DNA of 64,000 nt from assembly GCA_028274465.1 (NCBI GenBank), contig CM051455.1:97968365-98032364 (forward strand), in the 5' to 3' direction. The notes beneath the pieces were generated by a model. That model was given only the letters and a program-made list of their open reading frames with translations. It was not told where the DNA came from and did not search any database. The position numbers and the translations under genes are program-made. Source of the DNA: Plantago ovata (lineage: Eukaryota > Streptophyta > Magnoliopsida > Lamiales > Plantaginaceae). Shown here piece after piece: positions 23,783 through 35,791 of the stretch. How positions within the stretch are numbered: position 1 is the stretch's first letter; the number at the start of each line of letters is the position of its first letter.

Positions 23783-25437
23783 ATGAAGCACATTTCAAGA
23801 GCCAACACAAGGCCAATCCAATCTCGACTTGGACCTTCAACATTCCAGTCAAGGTTGGGACCACAAGGTGCCCTGGATGATTTGAGGGATTTAATTGACA
23901 GGAGGATACGCGCATCATTGCAAAACGTGGCTCCGCAAGAAAACCGAGCTCAGGTGGTCGCTACACCACCCGCTCTCCCTAACCAAGTCACGCCCAACCA
24001 AGTGACTCCTCAGAACCAACCCGAAGCGGTGGCGGAAAACAATGCCTTGAGAACTGTGGCTGAGGTAACCCCCTTGATCGACCCCATCACAGGGAGGAGG
24101 CTCACTCTGGAGGAACTCAACGCAAGGAAATCCTCACTTGATGCTCAAATAGAGACCCTACGGGGAACCGTGCAAGACAAAGATCCAAGCCCGTTGTGCG
24201 ACGAGATAAGGAGCCATCAAGCCAAAATCGAAAGAGGCTTCCCTACTTTCGAAAGTTATGATGGAACAAGTTGTCCGAAGGATTACTTGGTAAGATTTAG
24301 CACTAAAATGGATGCTTATGGTAACGATTCGAGGACCAAGGCACTACTCTTCCCGGCTAACCTCTCTGGAGAAGCCATGAAATGGTGGTCGCGCCTTCCT
24401 CATCGCTCGATCAAGTCATATACAGATCTCTGCAAGGAATTCTCTAAGCGATTCGAGAAGGTCATGAACACCAAGAGAAGAGTAAGGTACTTGGCCGAAA
24501 TTGTTCAGAAAAATAATGAAGACTTGAGGGACTTCATCAATCGTTTTCATGAAGCAGCCCTCCAAGTTGAAGATCACTCGATCAATGAGAGAAAAGAATA
24601 CTTGTATGGTAACACGACCAACATCAAGTTCCAAGAGGTGCTCTCAACATCGTGTGTAGAGAATGAAGCTCAACTAGTGAAAGTGTGCAAGGATTTCCTC
24701 GAGGCCGAGGAATTCCAAAAAACAGTCACAGTAAGAACCAATCCTCCCAAGGAGAAAGGGAAGGAAAAAGAAAAAGAGAAGGAGTACCCTCCTCGCCCAC
24801 AAAATCCCGGAAAACAAAGAAGAGATCAAAAGCATGGTTTGATCAGAGAGGGTCCCTCGAGGAATGAGTTTCGAGACAAGAGGTCTCCTCCAAGGACGTC
24901 ACCTCCTAGGAGATATAGCAACTACACGGACTTAAATAGGCCAAGATCTGACATCTTGAACTATATAGTCTCGAGAAAGCTAGATATCTCCTGGCCACCC
25001 CCAATCCAAGAAAACCGAAAGAACAAGAGTTCGGAGAAATTTTGCCAGTTTCACAAAGGAAAGGGACATACCTCTGATGAGTGCGTCGAGCTCAAAAACG
25101 AAATCGAGAGGATGATACGCAATGGCCAGTTGGTCAACTACATCCGTAAGGAAGAACCTCTGGCGATCCTACCTCCGCCCCCTCAAGTGGGGATCGAGCA
25201 CCACCCCCAAGGGAATCCTCATTATGATGATATTCATAATTACAACAATTATGAAAAACGTCCCGTGAACGGAACCATCCACACTCTCACAATTGCCGGA
25301 GGACCCGCGGGAGGCGACACTCAGAATCAAAGGGAGATCACAGCTGATAATCTCAGAGTTAGAGACGTGAAGTACGCCCAAGTGGCACGACCAGGAACCA
25401 ACGTCATGTCTTTTGACGATAGTGAAATACCGCTAAG
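23783..25437 (+). pseudogene. Tat gag
   Basis: About 550 open codons. A Pro/Gln-rich start leads to the retrotransposon gag core from about residue 150 (FPTFESYDG, then LSGEAMKWWSRLP, then the DLRDFINRFHEAAL region). A basic Lys/Glu-rich linker follows, then one zinc-knuckle-like motif CQFHKGKGHTSDEC (C-x2-H-x4-H-x4-C) at about residues 420-433, as in other Tat gags. In the family this protein forms the particle and binds RNA. A1 inserts after it. 23604-23782 is leader sequence. Confidence 0.88.
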
Positions 25438-26639
25438 TGATGAACCGGAATTTTTCAGATTCTAATTAATCAAATAAATTTGTATTTAGCCAAAGGCAAT
25501 TCATAACTACAACGAAAACCGTAGTGTACCAGTAAAATAACCTCGAGTGTCGATCTCTAAGGACTATAACTAGCTTTATCTAATCTAACTTAAACTATAA
25601 AATCAACAGACGACTTAGCACAGGTTTTTCTTATCAGATAATGGAAGTTAGTGATAGTATGATCATTCAAAGCATAACAGGTTAATAATCATGCATGAAG
25701 TACCCGATGGTTTTGCATAGAGATCTTTGATCAATGAATTTTCCAATGTGTTTCGTTATTATTCAACACTACGAAGATAGAGGGCTTAGATAGATCAAAG
25801 AAATAAAGCAATAACTCAAAGTCTGATTCGATTTACCGCCATCAGCATAATTATTAACCCTTCGCTAAGAATTCAAATACTATCACCAACGATAAATTTA
25901 GCTACTCATAGATGTCATGCAATCAACAGAAATCATATCAAGATTGAATGAAAACATGTTGAAAGATAAATAAATATGAATAGAAAAATTGGAAGATACA
26001 ATGTTACCGAAGGTTGTCAATCTCCGAAGAATCGCAATCTCACAAGCTCCAAAACAATAAGAAAAAGTGTCTCCTATGCTAGGAATTCCCAGAACAGTCT
26101 CTGGAGAATTCTTCCCTAAAACTAATGAGAGAGGTGTGAAAAAAGGTCTGAGAAAGTATGAAAAACGGAGAAAACTGAGCAACTATATATCGGGGTTCGG
26201 AATGTGTGGGGCGAGTCGCCCCACACACCGGGCGAATCGCTTGGTGTGGGGCGAACCGTCCCACATCCCGGGCGAATCGCCCAGGAGGTCCAGTCGGCAG
26301 GTGACGCGTTTTCGACGCGTTTTTGGATTTATTTTCCTTTTCGGACTCGGTTTTTGCCTTCTAATGACCTTTTAGCCTTCAGACTCGACCCCTAGACGTC
26401 AAATCCTATCCGCAATCTTCTAGATACTCCAAAAATATCCTCGGAACACCAATTCTTCATTCTCTTCAATACAATTGCCCCAAAAACCTCGTTTTTCACC
26501 CAAAACCTGTAAAATACAAACTAAAGGGAAACGTGACACTATTCTAATAAAATGCACTAAAATATAGCTAAATTAACATAGAGGATAGATAAATTGGTGA
26601 AAAAAGACTCGAATGAAAGTGTAAAATACATGTTCATCA
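25438..26639 (-). repeat. 3' LTR of A1
   Basis: 1202 bases, TGATGA...TCATCA. TATA-like box at 26184-26190. The palindrome cluster at 26207-26284 is upstream of it in the sense of transcription. Confidence 0.92.
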
Positions 26640-26650
26640 AACTCCCCAAA
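26640..26650 (-). other. polypurine tract of A1
   Basis: On the minus strand TTTGGGGAGTT directly precedes the 3' LTR TGATGA. It is shared by A2, A3 and A5. Confidence 0.8.
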
Positions 26651-27777
26651 CCGAACCTTTGCTTGTCCTCAAGCAACTAAGCTAGACTCTAATGAAAAAA
26701 TAATGCAACACAAAAATGAGGTCTCATGCCAAATCAATGAACTAATCTATTGAATCTATCAAAAAACATATGAGCACAAACCATACAAATCATAACATGG
26801 ATATTGGTTGAAGAATGCCTCGATTGACTCATACTCATTCACATAAGCACTTATGTCAAACAAGATAGTCTCTCGTAACATTCTCTACCTGGACCTAGTC
26901 AGTGACGACGTAATGAAACATGTTAAAATACGAATGGTTGTCCCGTGCCTATGAAACTGAGTACTTGCTGCTGTTCACCAAGTTAAGACTTTTCCTCAAA
27001 GAGGTCGAACCAATACTGGCTCTCATCAAACGAAGTAGGGTTCCCTAAAAAAGATAACACTCCCCTATTCAACCCATCTCTCAAGCAAAGCCTTAAACTA
27101 TTCACCACTTCCTGAATGGCAGGACGAGGGTGGTCTAGAACAGATGACACTCAAACAAAAAGAAAAATTACAACTCGATTACGAACATTACATGAATTGG
27201 AAAACGAGACAAACACTTTGCTAAACTGCTTTTTGGCTCTTTTTTTTTTACCCTTCTTTGCTTTTTTGGGGTCTTTTCTTTTTTTCTTTTTTTTTTCTTT
27301 TCTAGATTTTTTCCTTTTTTTTCTGGAATTTTTTTCTCTTTTTTTTTTTTTAGCCAGCAGTATCACAACGAAAAAGAAATTAAAATGACTCACAAACGAC
27401 CTCCGCAAACCTATTCGAAAGAATAGGTTGGAGTACAAAATTTACGAAAAAGGAAAATAAACTCACAACACACACTAAAAATTGAAAAACAAGTCTAATG
27501 AATTTGGCAATAAACTCCACAAAAAACATGCAAGACTATCCTAGGATGAATGTAGTGTATGCAACTAAATACTAAGAAAGCGGTAAACGTGCAAATGCAA
27601 ACAAAAAACAAGATATCATACTAAAGCCAAACAATACTTAACATCATGGTTCACCTCCCATCCCCCTCATGAAACTTAAGCTAGTCCCTAGCAAAAGAGA
27701 ATGAGTAAATAAAAAGTGATACTAGATGTTACCGAACGGTTTGGCCTCGGTTGGCTGAGAGCGGACATGTGAAAAGA
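26651..27777 (-). other. 3' noncoding region of A1 with purine tract
   Basis: About 1.1 kb without a credible gene. It contains a strand-asymmetric A/G tract (T/C on plus) at about 27238-27352 and an AACCTATTC-type hairpin near 27409-27430. Apparent ORFs coding runs of Phe or Lys here are low complexity. Confidence 0.75.
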
Positions 27778-29054
27778 CTAATTATCGGGATTGTGATCCC
27801 CATAATAGTCTCTCCACATGTCAGACAGGAGATCTTGTTGCTGCTCCCACATTATCTGCCTCTCATTCCGGCGATGCTCCTCAATCATCTCCCAATCGTG
27901 GTTACGCTAGGCAATGTGTCTGTCAAGGTCATGTCGCATTCCTTGGACAGTAGTGGTCAAGGCTGCAACACTAGCATCGAAATGGGCCCGTAAAACAGAG
28001 AAGTCAAAACCTTGAGACCCATGTGGTACTCGAGGCGGTGCATGTGGTGCTCTACAGACAAAGGGAATATCCGGGATAGGAACTCGTCCATCCATAGCAT
28101 CCTCATCCTCATAATCATTATCATTGTCAGAATCAATCCGTTGGAGGGAAGCTTCAACATCAGCAGCAACAGCTGTGGGGTTCTTCATTTGATACCTAGT
28201 CAGCTGCACATCAATAGTCGAAGGGGAAAGGGCAGCGACCTCGCAATCCCCCTCACCAATGTCCTCGACCCCGTGATATTTGCAATATGTTGTGATGAAG
28301 CTCGGAAAAATGAAGGGCTTCTTCTTCGTCTCCCAATGGCGCTCATATTCGACATACATGATCTGGCCGATGTCTATTCGATGCTTGCCTGTAAAGCAGT
28401 AGAGGAGCTCGACATAATTCGGCTGTATCCACGTGTCATTCATTCTAGGGATCAAGTTGAAAATGCAGAATTTCATAACCACCTTAGCCTCGGTGCTAAG
28501 GTCACTCTGGTGGATCCGTCCAGGTTGTGGTCCGGTATCTCGAAACCTATATTCCCTGTTGCAAATCACACCTGTGATGGCACTTCCGATCCCCCTTGTG
28601 GCCCTCGAATACACGTAGGAGTGGTTGCTTCCAGTGAACTCCCGTTCCCCTAAATGGATGAATGCAGAAATTGAGGCCGCCGTCCATGGCACGATTACGC
28701 CTCGAACGAGTACCCCCTCCTTCTCCTCAAGATCAGTGTACCCAACATAGAACTCATGGAGGAGGCTCGTATCGTACCCCTTAAATCGGTTGGAAGTAAA
28801 CCAACCCCAATTCCTTTTTCTTGCCAGACGGGGAGCGTCTTGTAACCTGCCATGTGTGCTAGTCCATCCGGAATGTCTATCCTTCTGTCCGGTATAATTG
28901 ATCGCCCACCTTGAGCTAGCTCCGCTTTGAGCCTCTGTCGGACGTCGATTGCGGCAAGAGACAACTCGAAAAGCTCGTGGGAAGGTTGGGAGCTTGATGC
29001 TGCCCCCTTACCCCTATTGCTTGAGCCAGCTTTCTTCTTGTCTCGTGGAGCCAT
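27778..29054 (-). pseudogene. ORF2 of A1 (putative plant transposon protein type)
   Basis: Second ORF, in the position Athila elements use for their env-like ORF. It starts MAPRDKKKAGSS and passes an IPDRRIDIP block. An EGVLVRG-like block, CIFNLIPRMNDTW, a LLYCFTGKHRIDIGQIM region and a FPSFITTYCKYHGV region follow; these are the conserved blocks of the Athila ORF2/PF20167-type family. Then come an acidic Asp/Glu linker and a C-terminal segment that is coiled-coil-like in A2. No membrane segment is obvious. Function is unknown in the family. About one or two breaks. The promoter-like block and leader intron upstream suggest separate expression. Confidence 0.8.
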
Positions 29055-29059
29055 TGTTC

Positions 29060-29610
29060 CTACAAACAACAATTAGTATCTTGTATGACACAAAACAGAT
29101 TTATGCATATGCAAATGCAAGAGTGAACACACGAGTGATATCTACAACAATCGAACTCCTCAAAACCTCCATGTCTAGTCTAGCTACTTCTAGAACTAAA
29201 AAACAACACACCAACATATCGAAGACATGTAACATATCGCATTAAGCTCTAGCTAGACAACAAATAGCCTTAAATCATAAGGCTCAATTGATACCATAGT
29301 AGCAAAAATTCTAGCATCATAAATCCTCAACTTCATCAATCATGCATTCTACCATCATGCCCATCATTATCACATCAACAAACACGACTTTAAACATGGA
29401 ACGAAAGGAAAAGAAACATTCCACCTTAAGACATAGACATCTAGTAGGAAAAATTTCTCAATCCAACAAACCAAGCATAATTGAACATGCAATTGATAGT
29501 GAATAACGTTTCTAATCACACAAATCATCAACCCATACATCATATAAGCTTAATTGAAACATAAATCAAAAAACCTCAAATTTGAAAAATTAGGGTTCAT
29601 ATGAGATTAC
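29060..29610 (-). other. leader intron of ORF2, A1
   Basis: 551 bases on the minus strand. Donor CAGATCTAAG|GTAATC and acceptor TTTGTAG|GAACA, with the ATG six bases downstream. Sites and length are conserved in A0, A2, A3 and A4. Confidence 0.7.
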
Positions 29611-29935
29611 CTTAGATCTGCCAAATGAATGAAGTAGGAAGAAATTTGTTCGGATGAAAAGAAAGAGCTCGTAATGGGCTTCGATTGAAGCTAAAGAACA
29701 CAGAACACACAATTTGGTGGAAAATTGAAGATTTTATGAAGGATTGAAGAAATTTTGAATTTTTGGGATTTTTAGAAGTAAGAAGGTCAAAGAGATGGAG
29801 AAATGAGGAAGAAATGGGGGTCTCCCGTTTTTTACTTTATCTGGTACCACGGGGCGAGTCGCCCCGGGTGTGGGGCGAGTTGCCCCGTGCGGGGCGAATC
29901 GCCCCATACGTGGGGGGCAATTCGCCCCCCACCTT
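29611..29935 (-). promoter_or_regulatory. internal promoter-like block of A1
   Basis: GGCGA-N-TCGCC palindromes at 29850-29932. An AT-rich box (AGATAAAG) and a C/T-rich leader follow toward the intron donor. Similar in layout to the LTR promoter. Confidence 0.5.
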
Positions 29936-30197
29936 CAGAGGTAGGCAGACGAATTTTTTCGAAAAAACTCAGTTTTTAACCCCGAAAACCAATCTCCTTA
30001 CTAAGAACACTCCAAAAAGTTCACTCAAACATAAACATAAGCACAAACGACACTGAGACGGACAAATTCACATAAGAAAAGCAAATTGTTCCATGTATGA
30101 ATGCATGCAATAAAGCGGTAAAAAAGCGATAAAAACTCCGGGTTCCCTCCCGAATAGCGCCATTGTTTATAGTCTTTGACTCGACTCCTTCTTGCGC

Positions 30198-33100
30198 CTA
30201 GCTCTTCTTCTTGAGGGTACTAGATTTCCCCTTCATGGATCTCCTCCTCATACCACGAACCTGTGAATGAGAATGAACATAGACAGCAAGACCAAAGTAG
30301 TTAATTGTGTGAGAAGCATTGAAGTGATTGTAAGAAAATACGGTCAGAGTTACCCCTAGGGTACGCAGCGGAATTTCAAAAATTTTCTTAACATGCAGGT
30401 TAATTGATTATGTATATGCCGTATATATGTAAACACGTCAATTAGAAGACTAACCTTACTTCCAAAGCAAGCACAGCTTCCAAGTCTTCGTAATAATCCG
30501 GTGAATCTTCTCCTTCGTCGAAGTCGAAGATATCTGCAATACTTTGATTATCTGCAAGACAATAAAACTTAGTTTCCAGCTCCAAGAACCTCAACCTTGG
30601 TATCCACGGATGAACAGCCTATCAGAAAGAATGCTAGGATATTCTTTGTGTGGCCAAGAAGATGGGGCGGCGATTCCTCCGGTAGGTGGCGCGCGCGTGG
30701 CTTAGGTGAGGTGGGGGAGAGCTTTTGTTTTCTCTAAGAAAGGTAGAATAATTCTCTAAGAATTTCATTGTTCAGAAATACTGAAAAAGCTCTCTAATGA
30801 CTTACTTATATAGTAGTCAATAGAAGCGTAAAGCATAAGCAATTAGACTTCATAAAAGGGATAAGAATCTAATTCTTATCGCACTAGGAAACCAATTTCA
30901 AGTCTAGATTCATTCCCAATCAAATTAAAACTCAATCAGGAAAATCTAACTTATCCCTTAGACTTCTAATAGAGGAAGGAGTCGAACTCCTTCCCCTATT
31001 CAATCTCGCGCGCGCGCGCGTCCCAAGGATAATAGGTGAGTCCCGATTTTGGGACCCACTTATAGTTCTAAGGCAATTCAAACTCCAAGTAGATTTTGTC
31101 CATGTGCATATGTTAATTCTAAATTAACATATCCTTTCAAATCAAACCTCTATTATATTTCTAAAATATAACATTTAATTGTATTTACATAAAATACAAT
31201 TAATTAGCCAATTCAATTAATAATTCATAATACTAATTGAGCCACTAAATATTATAATTAATTCCAAATTAATTATAATCCATCAATCACAATTAATTCC
31301 AAATTAATTGCGATTCCGTATTCAAGGATATTCGGATAAGCTGAATCACCACATAGTGTGACCCATAGGGCCTCATTGTATTAAGCAAGTCCTATACTAG
31401 GCAAAATGGAATTCCTAGACGGTTCCATTTGCAATATTAATACATGAGGACGTTTGAGAGGTTTCTCAAAGCAAACCCTTTCGTTGCGAAGTGTGTTGCG
31501 CTCAACGCGGCGATGGTAACGTCCCTTCATCTGACTGACTCGAATGTATCTAGGATCGATGAAGTGTCTATCCCAATAATACATCCACGGGCGTCTTCAG
31601 TGAGTTGCATGGTGAATCCAATATCTATTATGACCATCATAATAATATTGATACGCTGGCCAGCGTTTTTACCAATCACAACTATGAACGACTATGAGCA
31701 GTGGTCTCCTGTGCTACACATCAGAGATGAATCCTTCACAGAATCACTTATCATCCCCATTTGTATGTAGCCATAATCCTGGATCGTGTCTTAGGTCAAC
31801 TGCTTATTCAGAGCTGATATCGACGGGTCCACCAAGGATATGGGGCAACAAATGTGATGATAAAGTCCTGTAAGTCCAAAGGACGACTGGCATCACTTCG
31901 ACAAGTTAGCGGTTCCCATAGACACTTCGGTGTAGAGTATACATCGATGGGAATGTCCAGTGGGTACTTCCATTGTTCGGTAATCGCCCATCGAACAACT
32001 ATGCGCAGTTATGGGAACGTTTCTTGATTGTCTAACAATCCGTTCCGCGGCCGTGGGATCGGCTCACACTTGCTCCAACAAGTATAACCTCCACGCATAC
32101 TAGTCTCATCTGGTTCATTCAGACCCCTACATCCGACATGAACCTCGACTAGGGAGAGTTTGGGATAGATGATAACTCACATAGCTCCCACTATTTGTGT
32201 GATTGGTCATCTATCCGAGGGGACATGTTTAATATCAATACAGACAGAAATAGAGATACAACATGTTGCATGTCTGGTGTAATATAAATATGAAAGCGAT
32301 ACTCAATAGTCAATCCACAAACATATATTATATTATGTTGACCTGTGTAATAGTATATATATGCCCTCTATAAGGGCTGCATGCCCTTAATAAGGACTGT
32401 CTCTAGGACATATACACTATCAGTGATTATGTGGATCAGGTATGGCTCGCAACACATGTCGCTTGCCATCCACCTCAATTGTGCAAGTCCTTCGGTAGAT
32501 GTCTATCACGGAGCATAGTTTAGTCAAGAACGTTCGCCCCAAGAGAACAACATACCCCATCCCAGGCATAACTAAGAAATTGGTGTACATAGAAGCTTCA
32601 CCAATCTTAATCAATACGTTCTTCACAACGCCTTCGGGTCTCACAAAGGATCCATCCGCCAATTGCACAATAGCCTTATGCTCAGATAGTTTTCCAAGGC
32701 TACTTTTCTCAAACACATTCATTGGGAGCACATTAGAGTAAGATCCCGTATCTAGTGTAGCACGAACATCTTCAAGTTCACCAATCCCGATCTTAACATC
32801 GAAACTTTGAGGGATTGGCTCGGGATCCTCTTGCTCCTCTCCACTCTCATCAGATCCAAGGTCATTCTCTTCTTCCTTGGCTAGTGGGTGTTCTTCAACC
32901 TTGTAGTGCTCACACTTAGCAACCTTTTTGATGGTGATTTCAACAGGGAGATCACCTACCAAGGTAATGGACATCGACTTCTCAGTGTTGCTAGGCAGCT
33001 TCCCTTGCTCCCTACTTGCCCCACGGTCAATCAACTCTTGCATCTTTTGATGGGCAAGCCTAGTGCTCTCTTCCAATCGATCAAGCCTCGCCCTAGTCTT

Positions 33101-34444
33101 CTCAGAATCTTCTTCATAACGCTTAAGAAAACTTTAGGTGTGATCAACCATCTTTTGCAAGTTCTCCATCAGTAGAGCTGTCTTCGACTTCGGTTGCTCT
33201 TTCGGAGAGGGATTTTCGCAGTGATCATTACCATACTTAAGCCTACTACGGTCTTGGTTAGGGCCATAAGTTTGGCTAGCCGGTGCGTATCCTTGATTGT
33301 TCCGGAATCCTCTTCTCCAAAATCCACCTCTAGGATTCCTACCATCTTGTCCGTAGCTAGCTTCTTGAGTACCAAATTCCGTAGCAAAGGCTTCCTCTTC
33401 GCCTCCTTGAACGCAATTGCCATCATCATATGCAAGCTCCGATCTACACATATGAGCTCCATGCCCATAGTTCTTGCATATTCGGAAGACTTCGTTTGAG
33501 ATAGCTGTTCATGCGGAGTTCTTGAGGACTTGTTTCAACTCGTTGGTAAAGCACTCGAATCGATCCCCATCCCCCCCATACATAGGGGCTTCCTGAGTAG
33601 CTGGAGCTTCAGGTCCACGTCTCCTCACCATTTCTCTTGGATCTTTGAATTGCGACCCCTTAGCAAGCCTTTCGAAAACCGCCCAGACGGCTTCCGCGGT
33701 TTCCTCCCAAATATTGCCACGGCATTGAAAATCCACCACTTGTTGGTTCTCGAAGGTTAGTTCATTGTAGAAGTGTTGGACTAGATCCGAAAGCTCAAAA
33801 CCATGGTGAGGGCACTTGTTCATGAGGTCTTGGAACCTCTCAAACGCGGTGTAGATGGTCTCATCATAGTCTTGTTTGAACCCAGTGATTAGCGCCTTAA
33901 GCACGGTAGTCAAGGTGTGAGGGAAGTATTTCTCCATGAATGCTGAAAAAACCTTCTCCCAAGTGTCCAGCAGGCCCGCCGATAGAGAACTCAACCATGA
34001 CTTGGCTCAGTCGCCAAGTCCCATAGCAAAAACCTTCATCCTCAACTCATCCGTTGTTATTTCAGCTCCGGGTCGTGGGAGTTGGTTGACGAAATCCTCG
34101 ATATCGTGCAAGTACCCCATCACATCTTCCCTTGCTAAGCCATAGAACCTCGGAAGTTGTTGGAACGCGTGGTTCTTGATTTCCAGATCTCGAGTTGCAG
34201 ACGAAAGAACAATCGCCGGTCCCCTCATACGATCCTTGGAGGGTTGAACCCATGCTTTCAATGGTCTAGCTTCTGCCATTCCGTCGATTTCCTTGAAAAG
34301 ACTGTGTAGAGATTCAGAGAAATTGGTATCCTCTATTTCCTATAGTTCACATTTTCGAAGTAGTCGCCTTCTTTGGTGGTAGACTCTGTCGATTTCAGCG
34401 ATTGGATTAGCAAGCGGTGTTCCCCTAGGTCGTGTACTTCGCAT
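30198..34444 (-). pseudogene. gag-protease of A1, split by a C2 solo LTR
   Basis: Reads leftward from the ATG at 34444. An N-terminal region (EIDRVYHQRR) leads to the Athila-type gag core (LDTWEKVFSAFMEKYFP, CPHHGFELSDLVQHFYN, VVDFQCRGNIWEE). A CCHC zinc knuckle of the type CRICKNYGHGAHMC, a Glu-rich linker and an aspartic protease with the LDTGSYSNVLP active-site block follow. The frame ends with a basic tail at 30198. The C2 solo LTR at 30329-32422 sits near the 3' end. No RT domain follows. A few breaks. Confidence 0.85.
30329..32422 (-). mobile_element. C2 solo LTR inside A1
   Basis: 2094-base solo LTR with TG...CA ends, flanked on both sides by GTGAT (30324-30328 and 32423-32427). No internal C2 sequence remains, as expected after LTR-LTR recombination. 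The uninterrupted site can be read in A2 and A4. Confidence 0.93.
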
Positions 34445-34568
34445 ACACTATCTGTAACAAGCTAAGAAAGGAGTATCAGAGAGATCAAATAGAAAAAATA
34501 AAAACTACTAAAACTAGGAATTGAATGCTGAAGATATATAAAAGCTAAATAGAAAAAAGGAGTATAGT

Positions 34569-34585
34569 CCCCGGCAGCGGCGCCA
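34569..34585 (-). other. primer-binding site of A1 (tRNA-Asp type)
   Basis: TGGCGCCGCTGCCGGGG on the minus strand, three bases inside the 5' LTR. One base differs from the canonical Athila site. Confidence 0.85.
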
Positions 34586-34588
34586 ATT

Positions 34589-35791
34589 TGATGAACCGAA
34601 ATTTGTCAGATTCTAATTAATCAAATAAATTTGTATTTAGCCAAAGGGAATTCACAACTACAACGAAAACCGTAGTGTAGCAGTAAAATAACCTCGAGTG
34701 TCGATCTCTAAGGACTATAACTAGCTTTATCTAATCTAACTTAAACTATAAAATCAACAGACGACTTAGCACAGGTTTTTCTTATCAGATAATGGAAGTT
34801 AGTGATAGTATGATCATTCAAAGCATAGCATGTTAATAATCATGCATGAAGTACCCGATCGTTTTGCATAGAGATATTTGATCAATGAATTGTCCAATGT
34901 GTTCCGTTATTATTCAACACTACGAAGATAGAGGGCTTAGATAGATCAAAGAAATAAAGCAATAACTCAAAGTCTGATTCGCTTTACCGCCATCAACATA
35001 ATTATTAACCCTTCGCTAAGAATTCAAATACTATCGCCAACGATAAATTTAGCTACTCATAGATGTCATGCAATCAACAAAAATGATAGCAAGATTGAAT
35101 GAAAACATGTTGAAAGATAAATAAATATGAATAGAAAAAGTTGCAAGATACAATGTTACCGAAGGTTGTCAATTTCCGAAGAACCGCGATCTCACAAGCT
35201 CCAAAACGATAAGAAAAAGTGTCTCCTATGCTAGGAATTCCCAGAACAGGCTCTGGAGAATTCTTCCCTAAAACTAATGAGAGAGGTGTGAAAAAAGGTC
35301 TGAGAAAGTATGAAAAATGGAGAAAACTGAGCAACTATATATAGGGGTTCGGAACGTGTGGGGCGAGTCGCCCCACACACCGGGCGAATCGCCTGGTGTG
35401 GGGCGAACCGCCCCACATCCCGGGCGAATCGCCCGGGAGGTCCAGTCGGCAGGTGACGCGTTTTTTACGCGTTTTTGGATTTCTTTTCCTTTTCGGACTC
35501 GGTTTTTGCCTTCTAGTGACCTTTTAGCCTTCAGACTCGACCCCTAGACTTCAAATCCTATCCGAAATCTTCTAGATACTCCAAAAATATCTTCGGAACA
35601 CCAATTCTTCATTCTCTTCAATATAATTGCCCGGAAAACCTCGTTTTTCACCCAAAACCTGTAAAATACAAACTAAAGGGAAACGTGACACTATTCTAAT
35701 AAAATGCACTAAAATATAGCTAAATTAACATAGAGGATAGCTAATTTGGTGAAAAAAGATTCAAATGAAAGTGTAAAATACACGTTCATCA
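34589..35791 (-). repeat. 5' LTR of A1
   Basis: 1203 bases. TATA box TATATATA at 35336-35343. Four palindromes lie upstream of it at 35357-35436, including one with perfect 11-base arms (GTGTGGGGCGA / TCGCCCCACAC). Confidence 0.92.

Larger units (their letters stand above)
25438..35791 (-). mobile_element. Athila-like non-autonomous element A1, complete ends
   Basis: 10354 bases, including a nested 2094-base C2 solo LTR. Both LTRs have TGATGA/TCATCA ends, and the target-site duplication CTAAG is perfect (25433-25437 and 35792-35796). Order on the minus strand: 5' LTR, tRNA-Asp primer site, gag-protease, internal promoter-like block, leader intron, ORF2, purine tract, PPT, 3' LTR. There is no RT, RNase H or integrase. 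The LTRs differ by about 2% by eye over the first 600 bases, so it is recent. A few breaks in the reading frames. Confidence 0.9.

Noticed and set aside
27116-27438. Frames coding long Phe or Lys runs (also near 39805-40114 and 42974-43356)
   Set aside because: Products of the A/G tract on either strand, not membrane or nuclear proteins.
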